The translations under genes were made by a program, and so were the position numbers. A stretch of 64,000 nt of DNA from positions 45,723,768 through 45,787,767 of the forward strand of contig CM019699.1 of assembly GCA_009760885.1 (NCBI GenBank), in the 5' to 3' direction. Position 1 is the stretch's first letter. Each line of letters begins with the position of its first letter. This document shows positions 38,101-49,070 of the stretch, piece after piece. The stretch comes from Achatina immaculata (lineage: Eukaryota; Mollusca; Gastropoda; Stylommatophora; Achatinidae). The notes beneath the pieces are model-generated. The model was not told where the DNA came from. It worked only from the letters and a program-made list of their open reading frames with translations, and searched no databases.

Positions 38101-38285
38101 CAGAATGTCGAGAGCGAGAGAGCAAGTGGACTACGCCCAAACACACGCATGGTGTATAATATATGAGCAGTGAAAGCGTGTGGAAGAATCAATAAGGATA
38201 AGATTGAGATTAGTACAGGAAAGGCGGGGTTAGATAGATCTCGCTGATATGGAGATACCTGGCAACTGTCGCTCTGATATTGTTG

Positions 38286-38287
<2 letters not shown>

Positions 38288-38323
<36 letters not shown>
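38288..38323. repeat. (AT)n microsatellite
   Basis: About 18 TA units. Confidence 0.97.
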
Positions 38324-38325
<2 letters not shown>

Positions 38326-38394
38326 ATATGTATTGTGTTCATGATGAATAATGTGAATTCCATGTCGCTGTGGATAAATATATAAGGACATCAG

Positions 38395-40154
38395 AAGAGT
38401 GGAAGAAATAGTGAATTGTTTAAAGAAATGAAGACATTGACGAGAAATGTCACACCTAAGCTAAACGTAATTTGTGACAAGGTGGGGGAATACCTTGACA
38501 GAGACAGAGAAAATTCTAGAAAGATGGAAGGAATATTGCAGGGGAATGTATGAAACAACTGACTGTGAAAGCAGAAATCAACAGTATGAATCATTATTAG
38601 AGGAGAAAGAAACCGAACCGACAATAGAAGAAGTGTTATGGGCAATAAAGAATTTGAAAAATGGTAAATCACCAGGATGTGATGAGATAACAGCTGAATT
38701 TATTAAAGCAAGAGGGAAGGAATCTGCAACAATTTATCATGCACTATGTAAAAAGATATGGCATTCAGGTATTTGGCCACAAAAATAGAAAAGAACTATA
38801 TTCATAACAATGCCAAAAAGGGTATTCTGAAATTATGCACAAAATACAGAACTATTGCCCTGATTAGTCATGCCAGTAAAATTCTGTTAAAAATCATAAC
38901 ATATAGATTTCGTAAGAAAATAGAAGAAGAAGTCAATTTTTTCCAAGCTGGTTTCAGGAAAGGAAAAGGACCAAGAGATCACATATTTAATATAAAATTA
39001 ATAATAGAGAAATGAAGAGAGTGAGTTTAATTTGAATCTATATTTAGCCTTTATAGACTACTCAAAGGCACTTGATTGTGTACAACAACAGACACTTTGG
39101 CAATTAATGGAAAAAATGGGATTTTCAAAACATTTGATACAGTTAACTTCACCGCTGTATCTAGACCAACAAGCAGCAGTAATAATAAATGGTGAAACAT
39201 CAACTTGGTTTGACATAAAACAAGGGATCCGTCAGGGGTGCATATTGTTACCTTACTTATTTAACTTGTATACTGAAAATATAATGAGGAATGTTAGAGA
39301 AGATGTAGGCGAAGAATATTACGATGCCATAACTATTGGAGGTTACAAAATACCAGAGATTAGATATGCTGATGATACAGTATTATTGTCCACAACACAA
39401 AAAGGATTGGAAAAACTAATTATGTCAGTCCATAAGAACAGCGAAGAGCAAAACCTCTATCTTAATGTGAAGAAGATTAAATTGATAACAACTGACAAAA
39501 CAAACAAGGCTGATATATGTATCATTGAGGAAAAACTGGAAGAAGTGGAGAGTTTTGAATATCTTCGATCACTGCTAACTAATAATGGAGATACACTGAG
39601 GGAAATTAAAAGGAGGACATCTATTCCTCTTCAGAAAGTAAAACAACTAAAGAATCTGTGGATAGGAACAGACAGAACTACAAAAATAAGATTTTTAAGG
39701 GCATGCATTTTTTTCCAATCGCAACATATGCCTGTGAGACCTGGACACTTAACAAAACAGCTAAGAAACACATACATGCCTTTGAATGTAAATGCTACAG
39801 AAGAATTCTTCAAATGTCATGGACACAAAGAAGAACAAATATATCCATACTACAAGAACTTAATATTGAAGAAGGCTGGCTTGTAAGGAATATTAAAGAG
39901 AGAAAACTTAAATATTTTGGACACATTAAAGGTTATGATAATCGAGAGAAACCTTCTTGGAAGGGTACATAATGGGAAAAAGAAAGAGAGGAAGACCAAA
40001 GCGAAGACGGCAGCAAGACATCGTTAATGATCTGGAAATTGATGCATCAGCAACATGCCATCTTGCTCATAACCGAGAGGCCTACAGGAATGCTGTTAAG
40101 AAGGCAAAGTTCCACAATAGACATGCAAATGAATGAATGAATGAATGAATGTGG

Positions 40155-40155
<1 letters not shown>
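38395..40155 (+). pseudogene. LINE-A copy with RT domain, frame-broken
   Basis: It begins in the linker (LFKEMKTLTRNVTPKLN) and continues WAIKNLKNGKSPGCDEITAE, QAGFRKGKGPRDHIFNIK, LAFIDYSKALDCVQQQTLWQ (motif A), WFDIKQGIRQGCILLPYLFN (motif B region) and IRYADDTVLLSTTQ (catalytic YADD, intact). It ends with the LINE tail domain and a (GAAT)n tail at 40130-40150. It is broken by shifts near 38785, 39015 and 39850. It lacks the endonuclease, so it is 5'-truncated. It reads about 90% like the copy at 45503 by eye. Confidence 0.9.
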
Positions 40156-40195
<40 letters not shown>

Positions 40196-41069
40196 CTTCC
40201 TGGTTGAATAATATGGGTTATATCTTAATGCTGGTATTTTTATGAGAAGTTCATGTAACTGTGGAGATAATAATATTAGCGATTCCTAAGATTAATGTTC
40301 CCTTGAACAGCATGGGTGAAGCCAACAAGCTAGGTCCTCATGTGAACTTCCTGAAGCGGGGGATGTATATAATAGTGCATGAGCACATTTGAACTAATGA
40401 ACTGACACGGAGTATTATTGTGCTGACACAGTATTTGAATTTCATGAACTGGGAAGGAGTACTAGTGCGTTGGCACTTTATAGAACTGAGGAGTATTAGT
40501 GCGATAGCACACCTGTATTTAATGTATTGAAAGTGAGATTATTAGTGCGATAGCACACATGAATCTATTATGAAGGTGTAGAGTGACAGGGCATGGTAGC
40601 CGCATGGAAATAAAGTGTAGATGCACATATTGGAGTAATGGACTGTGTATTGGGATGAGGGGTCTGAGAACAGTAGCCACGGTTATTTTAGTTACATGAG
40701 CTAATGAATGTTGCATTAATTGACATTATGCCTGCAGTATGTTTCTATGATATGTGTTGATGTTCTGTGGGATGTAGGTCCAGTGATTACTACTGACCGA
40801 CGTTGTTGAGTAAATAAAACGTTTATGCATTTTTATAGATGACTTGATGTCTATATCATGTTGTGGTAATGTTGTAGGGTATGTGTAATCTGATGCACAA
40901 CTGACATATAGTATTCCTTGGAGGGGAGAATCCTGGGTTGGCGGTCATTGGGTTGGGGAAGCCTCGCCACGCAGTACGAAAGTACATGCCAAGAGAGTGT
41001 CTTAGCAGGTCTAATTAACCAATTTCTTAAACATTATCTACAATAAAATGTAGATTACACAGACGTAGT
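40156..41069. other. No gene recognised
   Basis: After (AT)n/(GT)n the region has a loosely repeated phrase (tattagtgcgatagcacac, three to four diverged copies at 40415-40560), a tatataatag string at 40365 and aataaaacg at 40815. It might be an LTR or another non-coding element, but no ends were fixed. Confidence 0.4.
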
Positions 41070-41765
41070 CTACATTATGCCCAATATCTTCCTTAGGCAT
41101 TTGGTTTCAAAAGAGTCTAATTTGTTGTTTATTGCTTTAGTTGTTTTCCAGCTTTCGTGTGCATAGATGAGGGTGGATATTACATTTACATTGAATAATC
41201 TTAGCTTGGTTTTTGTGGTAAAAACCTTTGAACGCCACCTGTTCTCATGATTCTTGAAGGTTAGTGCTGCTCTCGTAATTATAACTTCCTTCCTAGTGTC
41301 ACCATCCTGGTCTATGTAACTGCCAAGGTATGCAAATTGGTTTACTTCTTCAACATCTGTTCCTTCAACGTACTTTTTTCCTTCTTGATTAAAGAGAAGT
41401 TGCATTATTTTTGTTTTGCCCTTGTTAATTTCAAGTCCTAATTTGCTAGTCAGTGAAGACAGGCTATTTGTCTTTTCTTGCATCGAATGCACATTGTCAC
41501 CGATAAGAGTTATGTCGTCAGCAAAATCAAAATCTTCTATATGGGTCTGTTGTACCCAATAAATACCCGTTTTACCTATGGTGCATTTTTTCATAATGAA
41601 ATCTGTGGAAATTCCAAACAGCAAGGGAGATAATATACATCCGTGTTTCACGCCTGTTTCAATCTGGAACCAACTGATCATCCCTTCTTCTGTCTTGACT
41701 GCACAAACATATCCGTTGTAGATGTCCTTAATGGTGTTGACAGTTTTTATTCTGGTATTCCATAG
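41070..41765 (-). pseudogene. LINE-B reverse-transcriptase segment, inverted
   Basis: The 203-codon minus frame carries WFQIETGVKHGCILSPLLFG (QG.LSP-type motif B), FDFADDITLIGDNVHSM (catalytic FADD), LGLEINKGKTKIM and QFAYLGSYIDQDGDT. It ends at the helix NKLDSFETKCLRKILGI. A LINE-B 3' end on the + strand follows at once at 41766, pointing the other way. No endonuclease is present. Confidence 0.88.
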
Positions 41766-41895
41766 AGGCCAAATTAACAGGCATAAAATCCTTTGATGAG
41801 GTTGAAAGACTCGCCGAAGACAGGAAAAATTGGCGAACTATTTTGCAAGCCCTATGTGACGTTTAACGGCACGGGAAGGATATAAGATAAGATTC
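41766..41895 (+). mobile_element. LINE-B 3' tip in opposite orientation to its RT part
   Basis: The sequence gaggccaaattaacaggcat to the end of the ALC codons and ggatataagataag tail is nearly identical to 1078-1212. It lacks the roughly 70 residues that should connect it to the RT segment on its left. Confidence 0.85.
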
Positions 41896-42324
41896 GCCCT
41901 GAACCTATCTTTAGGATTTCAAATGTCTGTAACATTACCAAAACTTTAAATATGCAATTATATGGAGCAACACTAAAAGGAATACGAGGAATGCGACAAG
42001 AAAAGACATCGTTTGTGCGAATTTATTTTAATTCCTTACACATTTTACTGGGGTCTCACATCAGACGCACCGTCAAAGAGACATGTCACTATAGAGGGGA
42101 GAGAGGGATGGAAAGAACGGAAATGAAACTGAGATAATATAAATGAAAAAAGAAGATAGCATGAATTAAAAATGCTGTAGTTTGTACAGTTTGAAAAGTT
42201 GTCAAACTTCAACATAGGAGAATGAGAATGTTGAAATGTCGGTTATTAGTGAAAAGAAAAAAATGAAGAAATAACGGTGACAAGACAAGTGTTAGAAGTG
42301 AATTGATATATATATATATATAAA
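41896..42324. other. No gene recognised
   Basis: Unique AT-rich sequence ending in a short (TA)n run at 42307-42321. Confidence 0.45.
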
Positions 42325-42624
42325 GACCCTGGGAGTGAAGACGTTTGTCCCATGAGGCAATCAGCGAACTGTAGCTGACCAAGACCCTGTCCAACCTCTC
42401 CGTGGTACCCACAGTAACAGGCCTAGCCTGGCTAACGGGGAAAGGATCGCCAGTCCCCATGGTGGTGGACTCTGCTAAAGAAGCATTGCACACCCCCTGC
42501 TTTTTAGCTGTACTCCGGAACTGAAAAAGTAGCTGCCATAACCCACTCCCACGCCGATACGATGATGTGCCTGAACGCCTCTACAGCATGGGCTGCAAAG
42601 AACAACAGCTCGAGTTACAGGGAG
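42325..42624 (-). repeat. Dispersed repeat DR1, copy 4 (most complete)
   Basis: The minus-strand counterpart of 12270-12560. It extends further at its 3' end (the gtgaagacgtttgtcccatg block, shared with 36145). Confidence 0.75.
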
Positions 42625-43062
42625 CTCGTATAAGTACAAGATATATAAGAACCCCAGTGCCCAAGGCACATAAGCATTCAGCAAGGGTTTTCCACAAACG
42701 TCTGTTCTTTGCTTTTTTCGGTTCTTGAACATCCTCTTTATTGTTCTTCTGATTGTCTCCTTTGGTCTACCCTTACTTGTGATCCACTGTGGTGTACATA
42801 TTAGTGACTGTTTTTAGTAGTGAGTCGTCAGTCATCCTGAGCACATGTTCCAACCATCGTATTCGTCTCTCCTCAATAATTGTTATCAGTAAATTCATCT
42901 GCATTTCTGCCAGCAAAATTTATTTTTTATGGTTTTTGGCCAAAGCATTCTTCTAATTCTTCTTAAGCATTTAGTCTGGAAAGAATTCAGTTTTTTTTTC
43001 TTTATTTTCTGTTATTTTCCAGCGTTCTCTCCCATAGAATAGTACACTAAGAACAGTGAGTC
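42625..43062 (-). pseudogene. LINE-D C-terminal region
   Basis: The minus strand gives SVLFYGRERWKITENKEKKL then NSFQTKCLRRIRRMLWP, and after shifts the region equivalent to 7153-7360, ending gtgccttgggcactggggtt. It is a 5'-truncated, broken copy next to the LINE-A tail that begins at 43063. Confidence 0.8.
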
Positions 43063-44080
43063 AGTCATTTACTTTTCCCTTGCGGAACTTTGCTTCCCTA
43101 ACAGCTCTCCTGTAGACCTCTTGTTTGTAAGAAAGATGCCCTTTTGTTGATGCATCTATTTGCAGATCATCAACGATGTCTTGCAGCCATCTTCGCCTCG
43201 GTCTTCCTCTCTTTCTTTTTCCCGTTATGTACCCTTCCAAGATATTCTTCTCTAGATTACCATGACGTTGAATGTGTCCAAAATATTTAAGTTTTCTCTG
43301 TTTAATACTCTTTACCGGCCAGTCTTCTACAATATTAGGGTATTTTAGTATGGATAAATTTGTTCTTTTTTGTGTCCATGATATTTGAAGAGGGAAATTA
43401 AAAGGAGGACATCTATCGTTCTACAGAAAATAAAACAAATAAAGATTATGTGGAGAGGAGCAGACAGAACCACAAAAATAAGATTTTTAATGGCATGCAT
43501 CTTTAACATCGCAACATATACCTGTGAGACCTGGACACTTAACAAAACAGCTGAGAAACACATACATGCCTTTGAATGTAAATGCTACAGAAGAGTTCTC
43601 CAAATATCGTGGACACAAAAAAGAACAAATATATCTATACTACAAGAACTTAATATTGAAGAAGGTTGGCTAGTAAAGAGAATTAAAGAGAGAAAATATA
43701 AATGTTTTGGACACATTAAACGTCATGATAATTTAGAGAAGACCGTATTGGAAGGATACATAATGGGAAAAGAAAAAGAGGAAGACCAAAACGAAGATAG
43801 CTGCAAGACATCGTTGACGATCTGCAAATGGATGCAGCAGCAGCAGGCCATCTTGCTCACAACAGAGAGGACTACAGGAGTGCTGTTAAGGAGGCAAAGT
43901 TCCGCAAGGGATATACAAATGAATGAATGAATGAAAGATATTTGAAGAACTCTTCTGTTGATTTACACTCCAAGGCATTTGTGTGCTTCTCAGCTGTTTT
44001 GTTAAGTATTCTAGTCTCACAGGCATATGTTGCAATGGGAAAAATGCATGCCCTTAAAAATCTGATTTTAATCTTAGAAC
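43063..44080 (-). pseudogene. LINE-A copy, interrupted by a younger LINE-A
   Basis: The two halves of one antisense LINE-A 3' end are 43063-43390 and 43937-44080. The first covers the terminal GRPRRRW...AYRRAVREAKFRKG region back to ISWTQKRTN. The second continues back through CYRR, ECK, the CETRILNKTAEKH segment and ACIFPIATYA. Between them lies a + strand LINE-A insert. Confidence 0.87.
43391..43936 (+). mobile_element. LINE-A inserted into LINE-A, 11-bp TSD
   Basis: The 546-bp 5'-truncated copy begins REIKRRTSIVLQKIKQIKIM, passes through YTCETWTLNKTAEKHIHAFE and RTNISILQELNIEEGWLVKR, and ends in (GAAT)n. It is open for 181 codons until a shift near 43780. Flanks carry gatatttgaag at 43380-43390 and 43937-43947, and deleting the insert rejoins the host LINE exactly. 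Confidence 0.92.
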
Positions 44081-44084
44081 AAAA

Positions 44085-44330
44085 GAACACTTAGAACATT
44101 AATCTTAAATATCCTGACTTTCGTCTATATGCTTAGTTTTTTTAGATTTCCATATAGTCTGTAACATTGCAAAAGCCTGGTTTCCTCTAGTAAGTCTGCT
44201 CTTGATATCCTTTGTGCTGTCTCCATCTTCTACTACTTTACTACCCAAGTATACAAATACTTTGACCTCTTCCACTAACTTGCTATCTATTCTCAGTATA
44301 TTTCTGTTGTTCACATTCTGTTTATATAAC
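44085..44330 (-). pseudogene. LINE fragment of another family
   Basis: The minus frame gives LVEEVKVFVYLGSKVVEDGD then DIKSRLTRGNQAFAMLQTIW, the F.YLGS...DG....I..R...A..AF..L..IW segment that follows the RT palm in RTE-like LINEs. It is short and lacks catalytic residues. Confidence 0.75.
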
Positions 44331-44394
44331 TTATTCTTTCATACTCTAATCCTCTTTTCTAGTATTTTGGGTTAGCTTGTTTATGATATAAATA

Positions 44395-44480
44395 TGGCGA
44401 CCAAGGTAGCCGAGCGGTTATGTTCTGGGTTTGCTAATCCGGTGGTTCCGAAAAAGGCCACGGCATGAAAACGGGAAGTT
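44395..44480 (+). mobile_element. tRNA-like SINE head
   Basis: The string accaaggtagccgagcggtt, then gggtttgctaatccggtgg and ttccg resembles the heads at 7713 and 28757. It has an A-box region, a gctaatc anticodon arm and a weak B box, and is cut off shortly afterwards. Confidence 0.6.
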
Positions 44481-44490
44481 TTCTGATATG

Positions 44491-44516
<26 letters not shown>

Positions 44517-44521
<5 letters not shown>

Positions 44522-44795
44522 TCAACCAGTCTCATGAGTGACCAGGAAAAGGAGATGGACATATGTTGGTCACAGGCTGAGAGAAACAGTCACAGAATCT
44601 TAAAACAAGCTATAAATGGAACACAACAGGCCATAGAAAAAGAGGCAGACGACGTGAAACTTTTAAGAGGACATTGTTATGAGAGGCCAAATTAATAGGC
44701 ATAAAATTCCTTGAAAGACTCGCCGAAGACAGGAACAAATGGCGAATTATCTTCCAAGCCATATGTGGCGTTTAATGGCACGGGAAGGATGTCAG
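44517..44795 (+). mobile_element. LINE-B 3' end, degenerate
   Basis: It matches 905-1195 in order (aaccagtctcatgagtgacc, gaaaaggagatgg, acaggccatagaaaaagagg, aagactcgccgaagacagga), with deletions that break every frame. It is followed by (TA)n. Confidence 0.82.
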
Positions 44796-44821
44796 ATATA
44801 TATATATATATATATATATAT

Positions 44822-45490
44822 GATTTTTCGCCAAACAGCCGAGGTTCGACAAGTGGCTTATTTAAATATATAAAATTCTGAACACCTTAAAAGACCAGAG
44901 GTTCATAAACTCTTTCAAACTGTGGAACACTTGGTAACACGAATTTCTGTTGCGGCAGACCTGGATTCCCACGCAGTTAACAATATATTTTCAGTATATG
45001 CAAAGAAACGTCAATTATTACCTTATTACACAAGTTATTAGAAACACACATACAATTAAAAATGAATGAACCAGATAATGATTGGAGTAATAGTGTTTTC
45101 CTTTATTCAGATAATGAAATATCACGACACATTTGCAAACCTTTACTCCACCCTAAAGTGCCGCGACACACCCTTTTGGGAATGATTGGTCTAGAAGAAG
45201 CGCTGTAATTACGAGCTTGGTGAAGAAGCAGATGTAACGTCCAATCGTCCCTCGCTGTTCAGGTCACCTGACCATTTGCATACATTCCTGAGCCAAGAAA
45301 GAAACCATTCATTCTTCCCTAATACAGACGTCAAAAAAAAACTTGTATCTTTACCTATAAGTATAGAGTTTGGACAGTGAACCTGCACGGAATGTTCGAT
45401 ATCTTCATTTCCTTCTGAAATATTTTTTTAAAAATTTACATGCTAGGTATGATTATTCTATCTATATTATTGCTAATGTAATGCAAGATT
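44822..45490. other. No gene recognised
   Basis: Unique AT-rich sequence upstream of the target site of the large LINE-A. Confidence 0.45.
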
Positions 45491-45502
45491 AAAGTTTTAT
45501 GT

Positions 45503-48242
45503 TCATTCCTTTGCATGTCCCTTGCGGAACTTTGCCTCCCAAACAGCACTCCTGTAGGCCTCTCGGTTGTGAGCAAGATGGCCTGCTGCTGCTGCATCCA
45601 TTTCCAGATCATCAACGATGTCTTGCAGCCATCTTCGTTTCGGTCTTCCTCTCTTTCTTTTTCCCATTATGTATCCTTCCAATACGGTCTTCTCTAAATT
45701 ATCATGACGTTTAATGTGGCCAAAATATTTAAGTTTTCTCTCTTTAATCCTCTTTACTAGCCAGCCTTCTTCAATATTAAGCTCTTGCAGTATAGATATA
45801 TTTGTTCTTTTTTGTGTCCACGATATTTGGAGAACTCTTCTATAGCATTTACATTCAAAGGCATTTATGTGCTTCTCAGCTGTTTTGTTAAGTGTCCAGG
45901 TCTCACAGGCATATGTTGCGATGGGAAAGATGCATGCCCTTAAAAATCTTATTTTTGTGGTTCTGTCTGCTCCTCTCCACAGATTCTTTATTTGTTTTAC
46001 TTTCTGAAGAGCAATAGATGTCCTCCTTTTAATTTCCCTCATTGTATCTCCATTATTAGTTAGTAGTGATCCAAGATATTCAAAACTCTCCACTTCTTCC
46101 AGTTTTTCCTCATTGATACATATTTCAGTTGCCTTGTTTGTTTTGTCAGTTGTCATCACTTTAGTTTTCTTTGCATTAAGATAGAGGTTCTGCTCTTCGC
46201 TGTTCTTGCGGACTGACATAATTAGTTTTTCCATTCCTTCTTGTGTTGTGGACAGCAATACTGTGTCATCAGCATATCTAATCTCTGGTATTTCATAACC
46301 TCCAACTGTTATGGCATCGTAATATTCTTTGTCTACATCTTCTCTAACATTCCTCATTATATTTTCAGTATACAAGTTAAATAAGTAGGGTGACAATATG
46401 CACCCCTGACGGACCCCTTGTTTTATGTCAAACCAACTTGTTGTTTCACCATTTATTCTTACTGCTGCTTGTTGGTCTAAATACAGCAGTGATGTTAATT
46501 GTATCAAATGTGTTGGAAATCCCATTTTTTCCATTATTTCCCAAAGTTTCTGGTGTTGTACACAATCAAATGCCTTTGAGTAGTCTATAAAGGATAAATA
46601 TAGATTCACATTAAACTCCCTGCATTTCTCTATTATTAATCTTAGATTGAATATATGATCTCCTGATCCTCTTCCTTGCCTGAAGCCAGCTTGGACCATA
46701 TTGACTTCTTCTTCTATTTTCTTTCGAAGTCTACCCATTATGATTTTTAACAGAATTTTACTGGCATGACTAATCAGGGCAACAGTTCTGTAGTTGGTGC
46801 ATAATTTCAGGTTACCCTTTTTTGGCAGTGGTATGAATACAGTTCTTTTCCATTCTTTTGGCCAAATACCTGAATGCCATATCTTTTTACATAGTGCATG
46901 ATAGATTGTTGCACACTCCTTTCCTCCTGCTTTAATAAATTCAGCGGTTATCTCATCACATCCTGGTGATTTACCATTTTTCAGACTCTTTATTGCCCAT
47001 AAAACTTCTTCCATTGTCGGCTCGGGTTCTTTCTCCTCCAATAATAATTCACATTGTTGATTTCTGCTTCCACAGTCGGTTGTTTCATACATTCTTTTGC
47101 AATATTCCTTCCATCTTTCCAGAATTTCCTCTGTCTCTGTCAGGGTATACCCATCTCATCACAAATTACATTTAGCTTAGGTGTGACATTTCTCGTCAAT
47201 GTCTTCATTTCTTTAAACATTTCACTATCTCTTCCACACCTCTGATGTTCTTCTATTCTTTCACAACAATCTTGTATGTATTGTTTTTTGTCTTTTCTTA
47301 TGTTTCTTCGTACTTCTTTTGTTAAAGTTTTATATTTATCTTTGTTGTTGTTTGTCACTCTCCATTGCGTCTTCATTTCTCTACATTGTTTTATCAGTTC
47401 TAGTGTACCTGCTGTGATCCATCTATTCTTTTGTGTTTTCTTTACTGGAACCATGTCTTTAGCTGTTGTTACTAAGATATCTTTGGCCTGCGTAGCCAAT
47501 TCATCTGGTGTCATCTCTTCCTGTACAGCCATCAGGATTTCGAAACGGTTCTTCACTTCTATACCGTATTGTTCTGGTATATTTGTAAGGTCAAAGCGGA
47601 GTGGTCTTGATCCCATAACTATCTTTTTTATCTTTATCTTCATGTCTGCTATTAATAACTCATGGTCCGTGTCACAATAAGCACCTGGTAAAGTTTTTGC
47701 TGATGTTATGCTTGACCTCCACCTTCTCTGCACTAAAATGTAATCTATTTGATTCCTGGTTTTCCCATCAGGTGATGTCCATGTGTAAAGTCTTCTTGGA
47801 TGTTGTTTAAAAAGTGTGTTAGCGATCATTAGCTCATTTTCCATACAAAACGCCATTAGATTGTCACCTGCCTCATTTCTGTGTCCTATGCTAAATTTCC
47901 CTACAACATGTCCTTCATCTTCTGCTCTTTCTGTACCAATTTTTGCATTAAAATCACCCATTATAAATACAATATCATTTTTCCGTACCTGGTCCATTGT
48001 CGTCTGCAGTGTGTTATAAAAATGTTCTACTTCATCTTCTTCTGCTGCTGATGTAGGTGCATATACCTGGATGACTGTTACATTTCTAGGAATGCCCTTA
48101 AGTCTGATTGTTAGGATTCTATCACTTACTGGATTGTAGCCTAGTAATGCTTTTGATGTTGATTTGTCCAAATAAAAAGCCACTCCATTCTTTCCTCCTA
48201 CTTCTCCGCCAGAATATATAAATATATTATCATTCTCGCATA
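45503..48242 (-). mobile_element. LINE-A, best copy: endonuclease plus reverse transcriptase, 12-bp TSD
   Basis: This 2740-bp non-LTR retrotransposon copies its RNA into nicked target DNA. Minus frame 1 (to 47140) is an AP-like endonuclease without its N-terminus: SGGEVGGKNGVAFYL, VIQVYAPTS, IMGDFNAKIG, RNQIDYILVQRRW, DTDHELLIADMKI (catalytic GDFN and SDH-like TDH). Frame 2 (47092-45503) is the RT: LKNGKSPGCDEITAEFIKAG, FRQGRGSGDHIFN, FIDYSKAFDCVQHQKLW, GVRQGCILSPYLFNLY, IRYADDTVLLSTTQ, then the tail domain with GRPKRRWLQDIVDDLEMDAA. The frames differ by one missing base near 47145 and otherwise join. Perfect flanks aaagttttatgt lie at 45491-45502 and 48243-48254, so codons before 48242 belong to flanking DNA. 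It is 5'-truncated but young. Confidence 0.95.
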
Positions 48243-48254
48243 AAAGTTTTATGT

Positions 48255-48589
48255 AAGACCAGCTTTTCAATGTTTCAATGTTAATTTGATTTTCAATGAA
48301 GATTTGCCAAGTGAGAAGACTTTTCTTACACTTTTATGAAGTTATGAAGTGTTATTACCACATTTCATATGTCCAGAATGCCGTGTCTAAATATATCAAT
48401 GTTTGTGTGTGTGTAGGTGTGTGTTATCAAGAGTATCTTTATAACGTGAGATTAAGTCAAAGTTGAAATCTAAATGACCGCAACTGGCTCTCAAGTTAAC
48501 AGCCGGTAAGTACACACCCACTAGAACGTGAAAAAGCTGAAAGAGTTTGGCGATCTGAGATAGTTCCATGATCCAGCTACCACATAAAC
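48255..48589. other. No gene recognised
   Basis: Unique sequence with a short (GT)n at 48405-48425. Confidence 0.45.
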
Positions 48590-49070
48590 TTCTTCTCGAT
48601 CTTAGATAGTTCTACTAACCAGCTACCTCCTAAACCTCTTCTCGATCTCAGATAGTTCTACTACCCAGCTACCTCCTAAACCTCTTCTCGATCTTAGATA
48701 GTTCTACTAACCAGCTACCTCCTAAACCTCTTCTCGATCTTAGATAGTTCTACTACCCAGCTACCACATAAACCTCTTCTCGATCTTAGATAGTTCTACT
48801 ACCAAGCTACCTCCTAAACCTCTTCTCGATCTTAGATAGTTCTACTACCCAGCTACCACATAAACCTCTTCTCGATCTTAGATAGTTCTACTACCCAGCT
48901 ACCACATAAACCTCTTCTCGATCTTAGATAGTTCTACTACCAAGCTACCTCCTAAACCTCTTCTCGATCTCAGATAGTTCTACTACCAAGCTACCTCCTA
49001 AACCTCTTCTCGATCTCAGATAGTTCTACTACCAAGCTACCTCCTAAACCTCTTCTCGATCTCAGATAAA
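48590..49070. repeat. 46-bp minisatellite, about 10-11 copies
   Basis: The unit is ctcgatcttagatagttcta then ctacccagctacctcctaaacctctt. Variants are accaagct/acccagct and ctcctaaa/cacataaa. Confidence 0.93.
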
